A DNA stretch of 64,000 nt from Auricularia sp. M13 (taxonomy: Eukaryota; Basidiomycota; Agaricomycetes; Auriculariales; Auriculariaceae): assembly GCA_037042915.1 (NCBI GenBank), contig CM073203.1:2728001-2792000 (forward strand), written 5' to 3'. Of the stretch, positions 33,182-44,314 are shown in pieces. How positions within the stretch are numbered: the first letter of the stretch is position 1; every line of letters starts with the position of its first letter. Position numbers and translations under genes: made by a program. The notes below the pieces were generated by a model. It was not told the DNA's origin. It ran no database searches and worked only from the letters and a program-made list of their open reading frames with translations.

Positions 33182-33892
33182 CTATTCTCCCACCGCCTTG
33201 CCTAAAATTTCCCACATCTCGAGCTGGTACTCGGTCCATTCCTCTCGCAGCGCCTCCACGCACGGCGCGCACAGTCCATGGTCGGACCACGGCAGGTCCT
33301 TAATCCGCTCCAGCGTTTCAAGCGGGGCGCTCAGGCCCGCGCCGTTGTCCGCGAGCGCGGGCTGGAGGACGAGCTCGTCCCACTGGTACACGATGCGGTC
33401 CGTACACTGCATGTGCCTCGCCGCGGGCATGGTGAATAACCGGGGCGTGAAGCGGTCGAGCAGCGCCTCCAGCAGCGCCGCGTGCTCGAACTCAGGCCGG
33501 TCCGCGTCGGGTGTGTGCAGCAGCGCGTAGGTCAACGCGCGCGCGGTGCCGGGGATGCGCAGCGCGAGGAGCGCGCGCAGCGTTGCGGCGTCATGACCCG
33601 TGTAGACCACGCTGCCCGGCCGCGGCTCGCTGGGGAACGCGGCGCGCAATCTTGCAATCGCTGCGTTGTACGCGACGGGGATGTTGAGTGCCGTGGGCGC
33701 TGCGGTCCGCACGATGGGGGCTATCGCGCTCAGTGGCAGTCTGTCTGACTCTGGTTGTCGCTGCATTTGCGCCAGCAGCGTGTGTACGTCCAGATGCTGA
33801 CACTTCCAGGCATCTGGATCTGCTGCGTCCGTATATGCGGACTCGTCTGTGCGTAGGGCCTCTGGTGTGGCTGTCAAGGCGGTCGATGACAT
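33182..33892 (-). CDS. Unknown protein between the secreted-protein pair
   Basis: Single-exon frame of about 236 residues from MSSTALTATPEALRTDESAY to WEILGKAVGE. The composition is Ala/Leu-rich and helical (VAYNAAIARLRAAFPSE, TLRALLALRIPGTARALTYA). A C-terminal LCAPC followed by EALREEWTEYQLEMWEIL resembles the Cys-x2-Cys...Trp ending of many Agaricomycete BTB/POZ-like proteins. No BTB core was found upstream, so I do not assign that family. An in-frame upstream Met at 33955 is possible. GC content and codon use are like the neighbouring host genes. Confidence 0.55.
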   Translation of the reverse strand: MSSTALTATPEALRTDESAYTDAADPDAWKCQHLDVHTLLAQMQRQPESDRLPLSAIAPIVRTAAPTALNIPVAYNAAIARLRAAFPSEPRPGSVVYTGHDAATLRALLALRIPGTARALTYALLHTPDADRPEFEHAALLEALLDRFTPRLFTMPAARHMQCTDRIVYQWDELVLQPALADNGAGLSAPLETLERIKDLPWSDHGLCAPCVEALREEWTEYQLEMWEILGKAVGE

Positions 33893-34480
33893 CGTTGTCA
33901 GCACGATCGGCAATCTCCGTTGCGACAACAGCGATCCCAGATTGGCGTATAGCACTCTCCAGAAGATTCGAAAGTCTCTTGATTTGAGTACAGAACGCGT
34001 ACTGGATGAGGGGATGCGTTTCCCGGCGGAAAGGAATCATGTTTCTGGAGGTAACGCTTCATTTGCCTCCTTCATTGCACTCTTGAGAGCATCCTGGACT
34101 TGAACGCGAGGTGGCTTTCCCACAATGACTGGCATCGAACTGGCATCGTACAGCTGGAAGCACAGGGCGTAAAACGTGAATCCTACCGATCTGGCGATGA
34201 ATACGGCATGCGCAGCGCCCGGCTCGCCCGGATCTTATTATCCATTATACTATGCAGGGTGCACGAGCCGTCGGAGAGCAAGTTTCGCCCGGCGAGATCG
34301 GCATGAAACTCGAGGCATTCATGGAAGTCGCACCTTCATCATATCTAACTCACTCGTTGGAAGGACGGGCGATCGCGATAGCTATCACCCTCGATTTGAG
34401 TTTGTATCACCAATCTTGGCAGGGGGCGGCTGACCTCGCCGATTCGGCGTGTGCGCAGCAGTCGCCCAGTGAGGACTTGG

Positions 34481-34487
34481 TATAAAA
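34481..34487 (+). promoter_or_regulatory. TATA box of secreted eight-cysteine copy 2
   Basis: TATAAAA, 88-94 bp upstream of the ATG at 34575, followed by a pyrimidine-rich leader. Confidence 0.65.
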
Positions 34488-34574
34488 CCTCATCGGTCCG
34501 ACTTGCCTCCTTCATTGATTTCATTCATCCCCCTTCTTATTTTCTCCGCGCGCTTCAGTTTTACCTTTCACAGC

Positions 34575-35036
34575 ATGCGTTTCTCAACGGTTTTCCTTGC
34601 CGCTCTAACTCTCTTCGCACCGGCCGCGGTGAATGCCATACAAGCCTACAGCGGCAGCACTTGCAATGGCAACGCCGGGAACGAGGTCCGCTGCGACGGC
34701 TCGTGTCATTCATTCGATGGACGCCACTCTTTTAGGGTACGCGCACAGATGCAAACGCAGTAGAGCGGCTACATACTGAAGTTCACCTTCCCCGCCAAAT
34801 CAGGTGCTTCCCAACCAGGGTGACCACTGCGTGACGATGTTCCAGGAGGCCGGATGTCCCAACACGCGTTTCACGCGCCGGTTCACCTTCACCGAGCAGC
34901 ACGGCCAGTGCCAGGTACGTATTTTCAGCCGCACTTTTTTTATATATAATTCGCTCATCCGGAGCTGCAGAACGTCAATACCGGCACAGCCGTTAGGTCG
35001 TTCAAGTGCGCTCCGAACAACTTCTGCGTCGTGTGA
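34575..35036 (+). CDS. Small secreted eight-cysteine protein, copy 2
   Basis: Three exons, same architecture as the gene at 31745. The signal peptide MRFSTVFLAALTLFAPAAVN is followed by IQAYSGSTCNGNAGNEVRCD and GSCHSFDGRHSFR. Intron 1 (GTACGC...ATCAG) leads to VLPNQGDHCVTMFQEAGCPN and an FTRRF block ending HGQCQ. Intron 2 (GTACGT...CTGCAG) leads to NVNTGTAVRSFKCAPNNFCV plus V and stop. All eight cysteines are conserved between the copies, as are HSFD-RHSFR and NVNTGT, while the intron sequences differ. The copies lie 2.4 kb apart in divergent orientation. A secreted role, possibly host-interaction or antimicrobial, is inference. Confidence 0.88.
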
Positions 35037-35520
35037 ATCGGTGTGATGATGAGCCCGGAAGAGGAGATCGTTTTCTTTTAAATATCTATGACCCGGCGGT
35101 TAATTTCTCTTTTTGTTATTCCATGCGCAGGGACTAATGTAGTGTCTTGGTTTTATCTTTGACGACCAGACGCAGATTTGGCTGGAAGAACAGTTGGTCG
35201 GAGTGCAAAATCGTTCCTTCTTCCGCTCCGAGTCAAGCTCGTGTCTTCGTCTTGCTTTCACCGCGTCTTTCAGCCATGCTTCAAAACGCACAATCAGTGT
35301 ATTATTTGGAAGATGTCCCTCCGGCTCCCTGCGCCATGACAGGCACTGGCTGTCCGTAGCTCGACTAAGCAAGATTACTCTGCAGTAGCCTTCGCCTGAT
35401 TCCTGCTTCGCCGTCCTGGAACTGGGAGCCAGGCCCCGCTATTCTCGTGATCAGACACGGGCATAATCACGATTGCCGGTTCGGCGACCTGGCGCGGCTT
35501 GTTTCAGCTCTACCACTGCC

Positions 35521-38174
35521 ATGGCCAACCTGGAGCCCAAAGACCAAGCCCGCGTCGATATGGCGCGGGCGCGCGCTCAGACGTCCTTTGATATTGTTCC
35601 TGTGCGACACTGGCTGCATGGTGAGTCGAAGATATGCCATTTAGTCCGAGCCTGCGAGAGCATCCGAAGAAAGAGCCTCGGGTATTCCTACACTGAATTC
35701 CAACGAGGAACATGGGATACATATTTTATGTCTCGAAGACATTGTGCTGGAATACTCAATGCCTGCTCATCGAAGTCTCCTATTTGTGCCCAGTGTCTTG
35801 CCATTGACCTCTAATCGCTTGCAGGTGGCGTCGAGGCTTGGGATAGTCGTGCAAAGCTCCTCAATGTCGTTTCGAACGAACCTATCGTCAATCTTGCAGA
35901 ACGGCAAGTTTCCATCTTATATCACCTCGACCATTGACCATTGACCTCGCGTTGACAGCCCGTTCATGTCGCGCGAGGAGCGCTACGCTAACGGCCAAGC
36001 TATCATCGACCGTTTTCAACGAGCTGCGTTTTCAGCACAACTGGTCAGACAACGAACTCGAGCAGGCCCTGCTCCTCGTCGGCCAGCAACTACCCTCGTC
36101 GCTTCACGCAACAGGTCAGAGGAACCTCTCAAACCTTCATTCGACGAGTGCTGAGCAGACGTTTAGCATTTCTGCCGGTCATCATGCGCCAGGGAAGTGA
36201 CGAGCAAGTGCGCGAATGGGGCCGCGCCGCCAGCGTCCGCGCCATAATCGGGTGTTACGCGCAGACCGAACTCGGCCATGGCACGGACGTATCCTCGCTC
36301 GAGACGACGGCTACCTGGGACGCTGCCACAGACGAGTTTGTCATTCACAGCCCGACGCTGACCAGTACCAAATGGTGGATTGGCGCGCTGGGCCGGACGG
36401 CGACGCATGCGGTCGTGCAGGCGCAGCTGATCCTCCAGGGCAAGTTGCTCGGGCCGCATCTATTCTTCGTTCAGGTTCGCTCTTTGGAGGATCACAGTAC
36501 TCTGCCCGGGAGAACAATCGGCGATATTGGCCCCAGAGCACTCGGCGCGCTTCAAGCTCTCGACAACGGCTTCATTAGTTTCGACCATGTCCGGATCCCT
36601 CGAGCCAACATGCTTAGTCGATTTGCGCAGGTAACTAGGGACGGAAAGTACATCCAGCCACCGCACGCGAAGCTCAGCTATGGCGGCGTGAGTTGCGCAT
36701 TGACCTATACCTGCGTTTGAAGATTTAACATCTTCGCAGATGCTGTATATTCGTGCGCAGTGAGTAGAACGGAAACTGAATCGTGTTTCAGGGGTTTGAC
36801 ACCGGCCGCAGAATGAACCTTCATGCTGCAATAACTCTGGCAAAAGGCTTGTCCAAATTTACATCTAGCTGCTGCTTGTGCTCACACCCAATGCAGCGGT
36901 CACTATATCGATCCGGTACTGTACCGTGCGGCGCCAGGGGAAGCTCGGCGCGGATGGTCTGGCGCCACAGGTGCTGAGCTACCCGTCAACGTACTACCGT
37001 CTTCTTCCCGTTCTCGCGAAGGCATACGTCTTCAACATCGTCGGGCGCCACCTGCTCAAAGCGTATGACGCGATGTCGGCGCGGCTCGCCCGGGGCGACG
37101 CGGCGCTGCTGCCCGAGGTCCACGTCGCGCTAGCGGCAATGAAGGTCCTCGTCAGCGCGGACTCGCTCGCGGCCATCGATTCCGCGCGCCGGGCGATGGG
37201 CGGGCACGGGTTCAGCGAGTTCGCCGGCGTGGGGCGGTTGCTGGCCGACCACACGCCTGCTGTGACGTGCGTTGCGCTCAGCGCTGCTGCTGCGCCGTGA
37301 ACTTGAGTTGGCGCTGATACTTTCATCAGGTATGAAGGTGACAACTACGTCCTCGACAAGCAGGTCGTCCGCGCCGTCGTCAAAGCTGCCGCTCTTCAAT
37401 CTCTGCGGCCGTCCGATCCCCTGTCCATCTTCGCGTTCCTCCGCCATCAAAATTCGGAGCCGTCGCCCGCGCAGCTGCAGCTGAAGGACGCTGGGGCCCT
37501 GGCGCAGATACTGCAGTATCGCGCCGCGCGCGTCGTCAAGGACTTTGCGCAGCTGGCGGATGTCGCGCAGGACCCTGGTGCGGAGGCGCGCGTATCGCGC
37601 GCAGTGGGCGAGGCGTTTGTCGCGGGCATCGTCGCTCACCACTTGGCGCATGATTCAATCTTGACCGGCATCGAGCCCATCCGGCGACTAGCGCTCCTGG
37701 TGCTTCCACGTCCCGTATTGCACTCAGGTCCATGCTGACCGATATGCAGCATCTTCTAACGACCGTCGAGTCCGCGCTGGCGGATCTGCACAACGTCGAG
37801 TCGCACGCTCTGCGCGCGCGCATCGGCACCGTGTGTGCAGACCTTCTCCCCGACGTTATCGGGCTTACAGATGCGTTTGGGTTCACAGATTGGGAACTGG
37901 ACAGGTGGGACTATTATCCTTCTAGCATGGTTGACTGACGCGCGTTTCCCTTAGTGCGTTGGGTGTTTACGACGGCGGGGTGTATGATGCTCTCTGGGAG
38001 CGCGCGCACAGTAGCGGATTCAATGCCGCGAGCCCGCAAGTGCAGGATGGGTACAAGGTGCGGCCTTCGATCATGCTGTTCTATACGGACCTACTGATGT
38101 ACGACAGCGTCATATTCTGGCGGTTCTCGAACGTGGACAAGAAGCCATTGCGAAGCTGTAACATAGACTTTTGA
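35521..38174 (+). CDS. Peroxisomal acyl-CoA oxidase (frame break near 36012)
   Basis: First enzyme of peroxisomal fatty-acid beta-oxidation: FAD-dependent oxidation of acyl-CoA to trans-2-enoyl-CoA with H2O2 release. The start MANLEPKDQARVDMARARAQ is followed by a long first intron (about 35622-35825), then GVEAWDSRAKLL. The core shows FLPVIMRQGSDEQVREWG, IIGCYAQTELGHGTDVSSLE, TTATWDAATDEFVIHSPTLT, KWWIGALG, RSLEDHS, FISFDHVRIPRANMLSRF, VTISIRYCTVRRQG and RRAMGGHGFSE, all hallmarks of ACOX. The C-terminal oxidase domain ends SALGVYDGGVYDALWE and VIFWRFSNVDKKPL. No SKL peroxisomal signal is seen at the end, CNIDF. Between IIDR and FNELRFQHNW the run TTTT appears to hold one extra base, breaking the frame. 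The joins around 36760-36897 and 37690-37735 are not fully resolved. Confidence 0.85.
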
Positions 38175-38264
38175 TATCGCTTCTTCTTGCGATCGTGCGT
38201 GATGCTTCAAGTAGTCAGAATCGGAGTCGCAATCATTCTCTCACTCTTGACACAACCGGTCGCA

Positions 38265-38870
38265 ATGTCCAGCCAACTCCTGTCAGTGCTTGGGTCAGTG
38301 CTGTGGCGAACGAAGGCTTAATCTTGAGTTAGATTTCCCAATATCAGACCCTTGAACGACCCGCCACCGTGCGAGAACACAATCCACCACGGTCATCGAA
38401 CACCATGCTACGCGCTCGCGTGGAAATGCCATGCCCGAAAATACTCCACGCGCATTACGGAGGCGAACCTGGATCTTGACGTGAACAACGTCGGGGAGGA
38501 GGCTCTCGTGAAGTGGGTCAAAGAGATCACCTTTCCATGCGTCACGTCGACGGTCGCAGAGGCCACCTACCGTTATCAGTGCTGACCAAGACATCTCAGT
38601 CGCACTCAACGGCCCATAGTTCAAATGCGACATGATGGAGATCTCTACCAGGTCGCCATGTTCAATAGTCGGCATTTTCAAGACTACGCGTCGCGCGCTC
38701 AGAACCCGGACGACCCGCTCATTGTGGCCGCCAAATACGTCTTATTTGTCACTGATGAGCTCCAACTGAGCTTCAAGTGGTACCGCTACCCCATGCACTG
38801 GGCCCAATATTATCCCGACTCGGACGAAGAGGACTTGCGTCCCTCAAAGTCGGCCCCGGTTATCCTATAA
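38265..38870 (+). CDS. Orphan protein, copy B (paralogue of the gene at 1402)
   Basis: Same three-exon plan as copy A. It starts MSSQLL, with an intron from GTCAGT to GTTAG, then FPNIRPLNDPPP, GHRTPCYALAWKCHARKY, TRITEANLDLDVNNVGEEAL and VKWVKEITFPCV. A second intron follows, then HDGDLYQVAMFNSRHFQDY, NPDDPLIVAAKYVLFVTDEL, FKWYRYPMHWAQYYPDSDEE and a longer tail ending SAPVIL. Identity to copy A is high in the middle and lower at the ends. The family is not recognised. It lies 90 bp downstream of the acyl-CoA oxidase stop, in the same orientation. Confidence 0.65.
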
Positions 38871-40424
38871 TATTGATGATTCCAGCTCCTGTGACCCATC
38901 CTGACGTGCCTGACGACCCATTATGCAATGGAAATCGTCAATGACCTTTTGACCTTCAAGCAGGCAGGATATGCCGCCCAACCCATGGTTTACTGACAAG
39001 ATTGAGCGACGAATGTTCAGCATGAGGACAACACAGATCTACTTGGATGCAGCATTCCTGATTCCACACCGGTTGCCTGACTTAAGAAGCTCCGAAATTA
39101 TATAGCGTCGATGCTTGGTCTGAACTTATGCTAAGCCTTGAGAACAATATTACAGGCTTTTCTAGGATTTACATCCTCTCTCGAGTGGCTTCCGCCGTCA
39201 TCCTCCGAGAGGAACAGATTCATCCATCTCTCGAGTGGCTTCGGACGCCGAGTCATCCTCCGGTAAAAGTTGACGAGGAACAGATTCGACAGGATTTCCC
39301 GTGAACCCGTCGCTTCGAAATGTCCTCGTTCCATTGACCATCGTCACATCTCTCATATAAGTAAACTCTCTACAACCTCATCTGCGTTGGAAATTGCCTA
39401 ATATGAGATAGTATATCTCGCTCGATGTGAGCCTTTAGCGTCCAGACTGCCTGGGAATTATCGTGACCTACACCAGCACAATTATACAGCTATCATATAA
39501 ACATCCTGCCAGGCTGGCAGGAAAGTCAAAGTGGCCTCAGAATTGCGGACATCTATCGGAGCTTTCCGCGGGGCCTGCTTTGCTTTGATCCTTGCGCTAC
39601 ACCTGGCTCTGCGTGCTGTTTGCAAATGCTTTCGAGGATCAAAACTCGACGCCAAATCGCGCCGTTTCGAGGATCAGGAAACTCGACGCCATCTCGTGCT
39701 TTAACGCGCATCACTTCCACCATCCAAGCCACTAATTAGGATTTCTTAAGCTTCACGGTGAGCAGCGACGTCCAGAGCGGATTGGTCCTAAGGGACTCAC
39801 CTCACCGTACTTTATTTAGATTTAGTATGTAAGGTATTAATTAATTATAATGTTATATCTGAATCAAATAGATGTTATACGGTGAGCGCATTGAAGGCCA
39901 TCTCGGTCTGCTCCTGGGAAACCCTGAGAGTATTACAAATGGGAAGACAATCCAAGATGAAGCATCTGATGACTTCCAAACCATCCAAGCGCCACTAATT
40001 AGCATTACAACCTCAGGATACTTCAGAAATTGACTCTGGCAACATATTCTCCTTGCATTCAAGCTTCACAGGAAGGTCTCTATAAATGTGGAGCAGCTTC
40101 TAGATGCATCCAGTTGAGTCCCCACATGTAGCAATTAATTATATCTAATTCATCCGTCCTGTTAATTAATCGATAATTAATTAAATTATAGCTATCCGTC
40201 CTCGATAGCTATATAGCTATCACTATGCTCTCTGAAGTCTAGACTATACGACTACGGGCGGCTTTGTTACTTCTGCACTTCCGCATCTCGCATCCGAGAT
40301 TCCTGGACGCCACCCGCTGTGGCACTCTGTCACGGGCACTTTGTATGGGATTTCCCCGCGCTGTGCACCTTAAAGCAGCTCTGTGTTTGGCTCGATGCAG
40401 GAACCACCCCTCCCCTCCCTCCTC
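38871..40424. other. AT-rich gene-poor island with short repeats
   Basis: A 1.55-kb stretch with clearly lower GC than its surroundings. It has runs of AATTAATTA and TATAGCTAT palindromes at 39835-40225 and repeated phrases CCATCCAAGC-CACTAATTAG (39720 and 39978) and CGAGGATC-A-ACTCGACGCCA (39630 and 39663). No coding frame is supported. It may be transposon debris or a RIP/AT-drifted segment (inference). Confidence 0.5.
39176..39285 (+). repeat. 54-bp imperfect tandem duplication
   Basis: Two units containing CTCTCGAGTGGCTTC, GTCATCCTCCG and GAGGAACAGATTC. Confidence 0.7.
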
Positions 40425-42331
40425 ATGCCTGTAACGGCGGCCAATGCAGCTTTCACCCCTGTCCCACCGAGACGCCGCAAGTCCGTAAAGAATCTCGCCA
40501 AGGCCGTGTTACAGACTCTGCGTCCATCTCATCACGACAGACGCGCGGCAAACCTCCCTCAGGTGGATGGTCAACCGGGCTTTCACATCGAGTACGAGAA
40601 GAGCTATGAGGCTTTTCGAGCGCGGTATCCGGCCTATGCACTCACAACTGCGCTCGACGAGCTTAGGCGGCGTGAGTATGCCCGGCTCGACATAGGCGAG
40701 ACGTACGTCGACTGGATGGGGAGCGCTGTCTATCCGGATAGCCTCGTGCAACACCACGCGCGTCTTGACCAGAACCATGTCTTCGGGAACACTCATTCGC
40801 GATCCGAGAGGTATGGAAGCCGCAATATCACCTGTACGATCAGACTGACGAGTCGGGCCCGATAGTGCGCGATTATCAGCTTCGCACTCATCTGCGGCCC
40901 GCGCAGCCGTGCTCCGATTCTTCGACGCGGATCCTGGAGAATACGCCGTCATCTTCACACAGAACGCATCGGCGGCCCTCAAGCTCGTGGGCGAGTCCTA
41001 TCCGTTCTCGGGGAGTTCAAGTCTCGTGCTTGGTGTCGACGCGCACAACAGCGTACATGGGATACGCGTGTTTGCCGAGCAACGCGGCGCGGCGGTGCGG
41101 TATTTTGATTGTGCAGAGCGTGGAGGCGTCGATATGGTTAGCTTGCGCGTGAGTAGCTGTCGTCCGACCCTGTTGAAACATTGCTGACAACGTTATGTCT
41201 GAAAAGGACCACCTGAAGCAAGCCGCCGTCCGGGCTTGTGAACCCGCAGCGCCGGCGCATTCCCTCCTCGTCCTGACCGGCCAGTCCAACGTCACGGGCG
41301 CTAAGGTACGGTGCCATGCGGGCACTGGAGCAGAGAGCTGATTATAAGCATCGCCAGGCTCCACTACGTGAGATCCTTCCCGAAGCACGCGCAGCAGGGA
41401 TGCATGTCCTTGTTGATGCTGCTGCACTGGCCCCAACATCCCGGATCTCTATCAGTAAGACGCCCATAGATGCCATGGCCGTCTCGTTCTATAAGATGTT
41501 TGGATACCCTACGGGTATCGGCGCTCTCATTGCGCGAAGGGACTTCTTGCGGAATGTGCTCCGAAGGGCGTGGTTCGCGTGAGTGTTATCCACGTGATCG
41601 GCTTGATAATACTGAAGTCGCGAAGCGGTGGTACCGTTGATGTAGTACAGGTCCCAGGATTCGGCCCAACGAGTTATACCTTCGTCGCCCCAGACGAATA
41701 CGCTCAGTGCGATCACGACACAGAAAAATGGGAGGACGGCACAATAGATTTCCTCAGCCTCGCGGCGATTACACGAGGACTCGAACTCCTGTCCCGATAC
41801 CAAGACATTTTACCGCTCCGCCTTTCAATACTTTCCCATTGGATGGCGGCGTCTCTCCTGTCGCTGCGGCACGCGTCGGGTGCGCGAATGGTGCGCATTA
41901 TGTCCACTCTTCCGGCGCCGCTAGCGGCCGTGAGCCAAGAGTCGTCCCACGGCAGCGTCGTGTCCTTCGTACTGCTCGATTCCCGCGGGCGGCCATTTCG
42001 GAACGACGTTGTGGAGAACGCGGCGAGAGGACATATTGCACTGCGTGCAGGCTGTCACTGCAATGCCGGCGCGGTGATGACGTTGCTTCACCGCTCTGGG
42101 CTCTTCAATCGCCCAGACGGGTCCAGCCCGGTCATGGAATGGATGCGTGGCGTCCATCTTCGACCGGAAAACGCTACCAAGGACGCAGTAGCGCGCGAAC
42201 TGTTCGCGGGAGATAGTTCGTTCGGACTCATCAGATTTAGTTTAGGGCTTGGCAGTAATTTCGAAGATGTATGGAGGGTCGTCTCGTGGGTTCGTCGCAC
42301 GGTCATCACGTTGAATGCAGCTGCAATATAA
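40425..42331 (+). CDS. NifS-like (Moco sulfurase N-terminal type) PLP enzyme, copy 1
   Basis: Class V aminotransferase fold resembling the cysteine desulfurase half of molybdenum cofactor sulfurase. The start [20 protein letters not shown] was chosen by alignment with copy 2. Conserved blocks are [91 protein letters not shown], and [20 protein letters not shown] with the PLP lysine. [15 protein letters not shown] follows, with the probable persulfide cysteine, and then a final [14 protein letters not shown]. It stops there: no MOSC domain follows, so it is not a full-length Moco sulfurase. About five short introns are present. The first splice into the second exon (near 40805-40880) does not keep frame as read, so there may be an indel. 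The partner is the convergent copy at 46007. Confidence 0.8.
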
Positions 42332-42637
42332 ACATATTCTCAGTTCACATGAATTCGTGTGGCAAAGCAGAGTCACAGGTTTTGTGATCAAAAGCTTCTT
42401 TTGTGGCAAACAGCGGTGCGAATAGCCGATCATTCCGTACCTGACTCTGCCCCTGCTGCTCAAAAGCGCATGGCGGTGACGACTAGCAGCTTCCTTCACT
42501 TGCCTCTGCACTGTGGCAACGAGGCAGATGGCGAAACGCGGATTTGTGTTTCCGCACCCATTCTATCACGGTCGCGACGAGGATGATGGCGAGCTGCCTC
42601 GCACGGTGCGTGCGTCTGCAGCATCATAATCAGCTCG

Positions 42638-44314
42638 ATGCTCAACGAACGACAGTTAGTAGAACTGAATATGTGTGCTCTGTCGGCCACGCTGCGGTCC
42701 AAGCCAGAATGGTGGCGCAAAATCAAGGACGAAGCCATCGTCGCCCGCTGGAAAAAGGAGGCGATGGACCAAAGCTTTGCCGAGAAGCATGTCGACTATG
42801 TCCTCGCAGAGCTGCACGACTACGCCGCACTCCGAGACGAGGCGACTGGCATAGAGGTCTGATTTTTTAGTTGCTGGCCTTCAGAGGATTGACGCCGCTG
42901 GCAGGTTTCCTGCTTTGACAGGATATGGCAGTCCGACTCTCTCGTCCCGGGGACGTTATCAAGGCGCTCAAGGACGGCGTGCGCGTGCTGGAGGACGTAC
43001 CCGATGCGCAAAGGACTGGCATCCCCGCGCCAACGGGCTTGTGCTCGACCTCGTGCACCCTCGCTCTACCCGCTCGTCTACGGCCGCACGTTGGTGCGCG
43101 ACGCTTCTGGCAAGCTCTCGCCCGCCATCGCGCCTGGCGGAAGGGGACGGTGTCACATCCGCCCGTTTCGCGTGGCTGCCGACCGACTTCGCCATCGCCG
43201 AGGACGGCAGCGCGACGCGCAAGGGGTACATCAACAACCTGCACCCATCACACAGCGGTCTCCACTCCACGCTCGAGCGCATTGTCGGCGCATTCGTGCC
43301 ACTCTTCGAGCGCGTGTTGACGGACCTTCTGCCCGAGAACGACTTCCCGCTGCGCGTGCCGGACATCTACCACTACACCGACGACGACGAGCCTGAGCAG
43401 TGCGAGGACGAGGACGATGACGAGTTTGACGAACGTTACGAGCGCTGGGAAGAGGGGCGTTCCATCGTTCTGTCCGAGCCGCCGACATACGTCCCGGGCA
43501 AAGGGCGCAGCGGCGCGCGCAAGGAATCGTATAACCTGCGCGGGCGCACCATCCAAGTCATCGCCAAGCTGGCGAATATCGTCCTGACGCCCCTGAAACC
43601 GGATTACCCGGGCGGCTCGTGGCATGTCGAGGGCATGAAGAACGAGCACATCGTCGCGTCTGGCATATATTACTACGACGAGGAGTGCGTCAGCCTTCGC
43701 CGCATGGGTTGGATATGCTCACCAATGGCACCAGGAACACGTCCGAGAGCCGTCTGGCATTCCGGGCAGCGGTGGCTGGCCCGCAGAATTACGAGCAGAG
43801 CGACTACAAAGGTGCTCGTGTGGTTTGGGGTTTGACTAAGTGCGTCGGCGCGGCAGCATTTGGCACACGATTGCTCACGTACACGCGCAGTGGAGGAGCG
43901 CTGGTACAGGACCTGGGGTCGGTGCATACCAAGGCTGGCCGGTGCATCGCGTTCCCCAACATCTACCAGCACTGCGTCGCGCCGTTCAAGCTTGCCGACC
44001 CCTCGCGCCCTGGGCACCGCAAGATTCTCGCGCTGTTCCTCGTCGACCCGACGGTCACCGTTCCGTCCACGAGCGTGGTCGCGCCACAGCAGGCGGACTG
44101 GATGTACGAGACGCTGCTGGACTCTACGCCGGATTCGCATCTACAGAAGCTGCCCGTGGAGTTGCTCAAGATGGTGGCTGAGATCGGCGGGCACACGATG
44201 TCTCGCGAGGAGGCATTCAAGTACCGCGAGGAACTGATGGACGAGCGGACGCAGTTCGTCGAGACGAACAACGAGGAGTTCTTCGAGACAACGTTCAACA
44301 TGTGCGAACACTGA
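42638..44314 (+). CDS. DUF4246 family protein, with several frame breaks
   Basis: Fungal family of unknown function. Exon 1 reads KPEWWRKIKDEAIVARWKKE and DYVLAELHDYAALRDEATGI. After an intron ending TTGACAG or nearby come RIWQSDSLVPG, DVIKALKDGVRVLEDVPDAQ, DWHPRANGLVLDLVHP, SLYPLVYGRTLVRDASGKLS, EGDGVTSARFAWLPTDFAIA and GYINNLHPSHSGLHSTLERI. An acidic insert follows, then GSWHVEGMKNEHIVASGIYY, an intron joining YYYDEE to NTSESRLAFR, QDLGSVHTKAGRCIAFPNIY, QHCVAPF and PGHRKILALFLVDP. The HVE and later QH pair may be metal ligands, as in dioxygenase-like folds (inference). As given, the frame changes at GGGG (42949-42952), CAAAGG (43009-43014), ACCC (43057-43060) and GGCGG (43136-43140). The gene is either decaying or affected by sequence errors. 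Confidence 0.78.
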
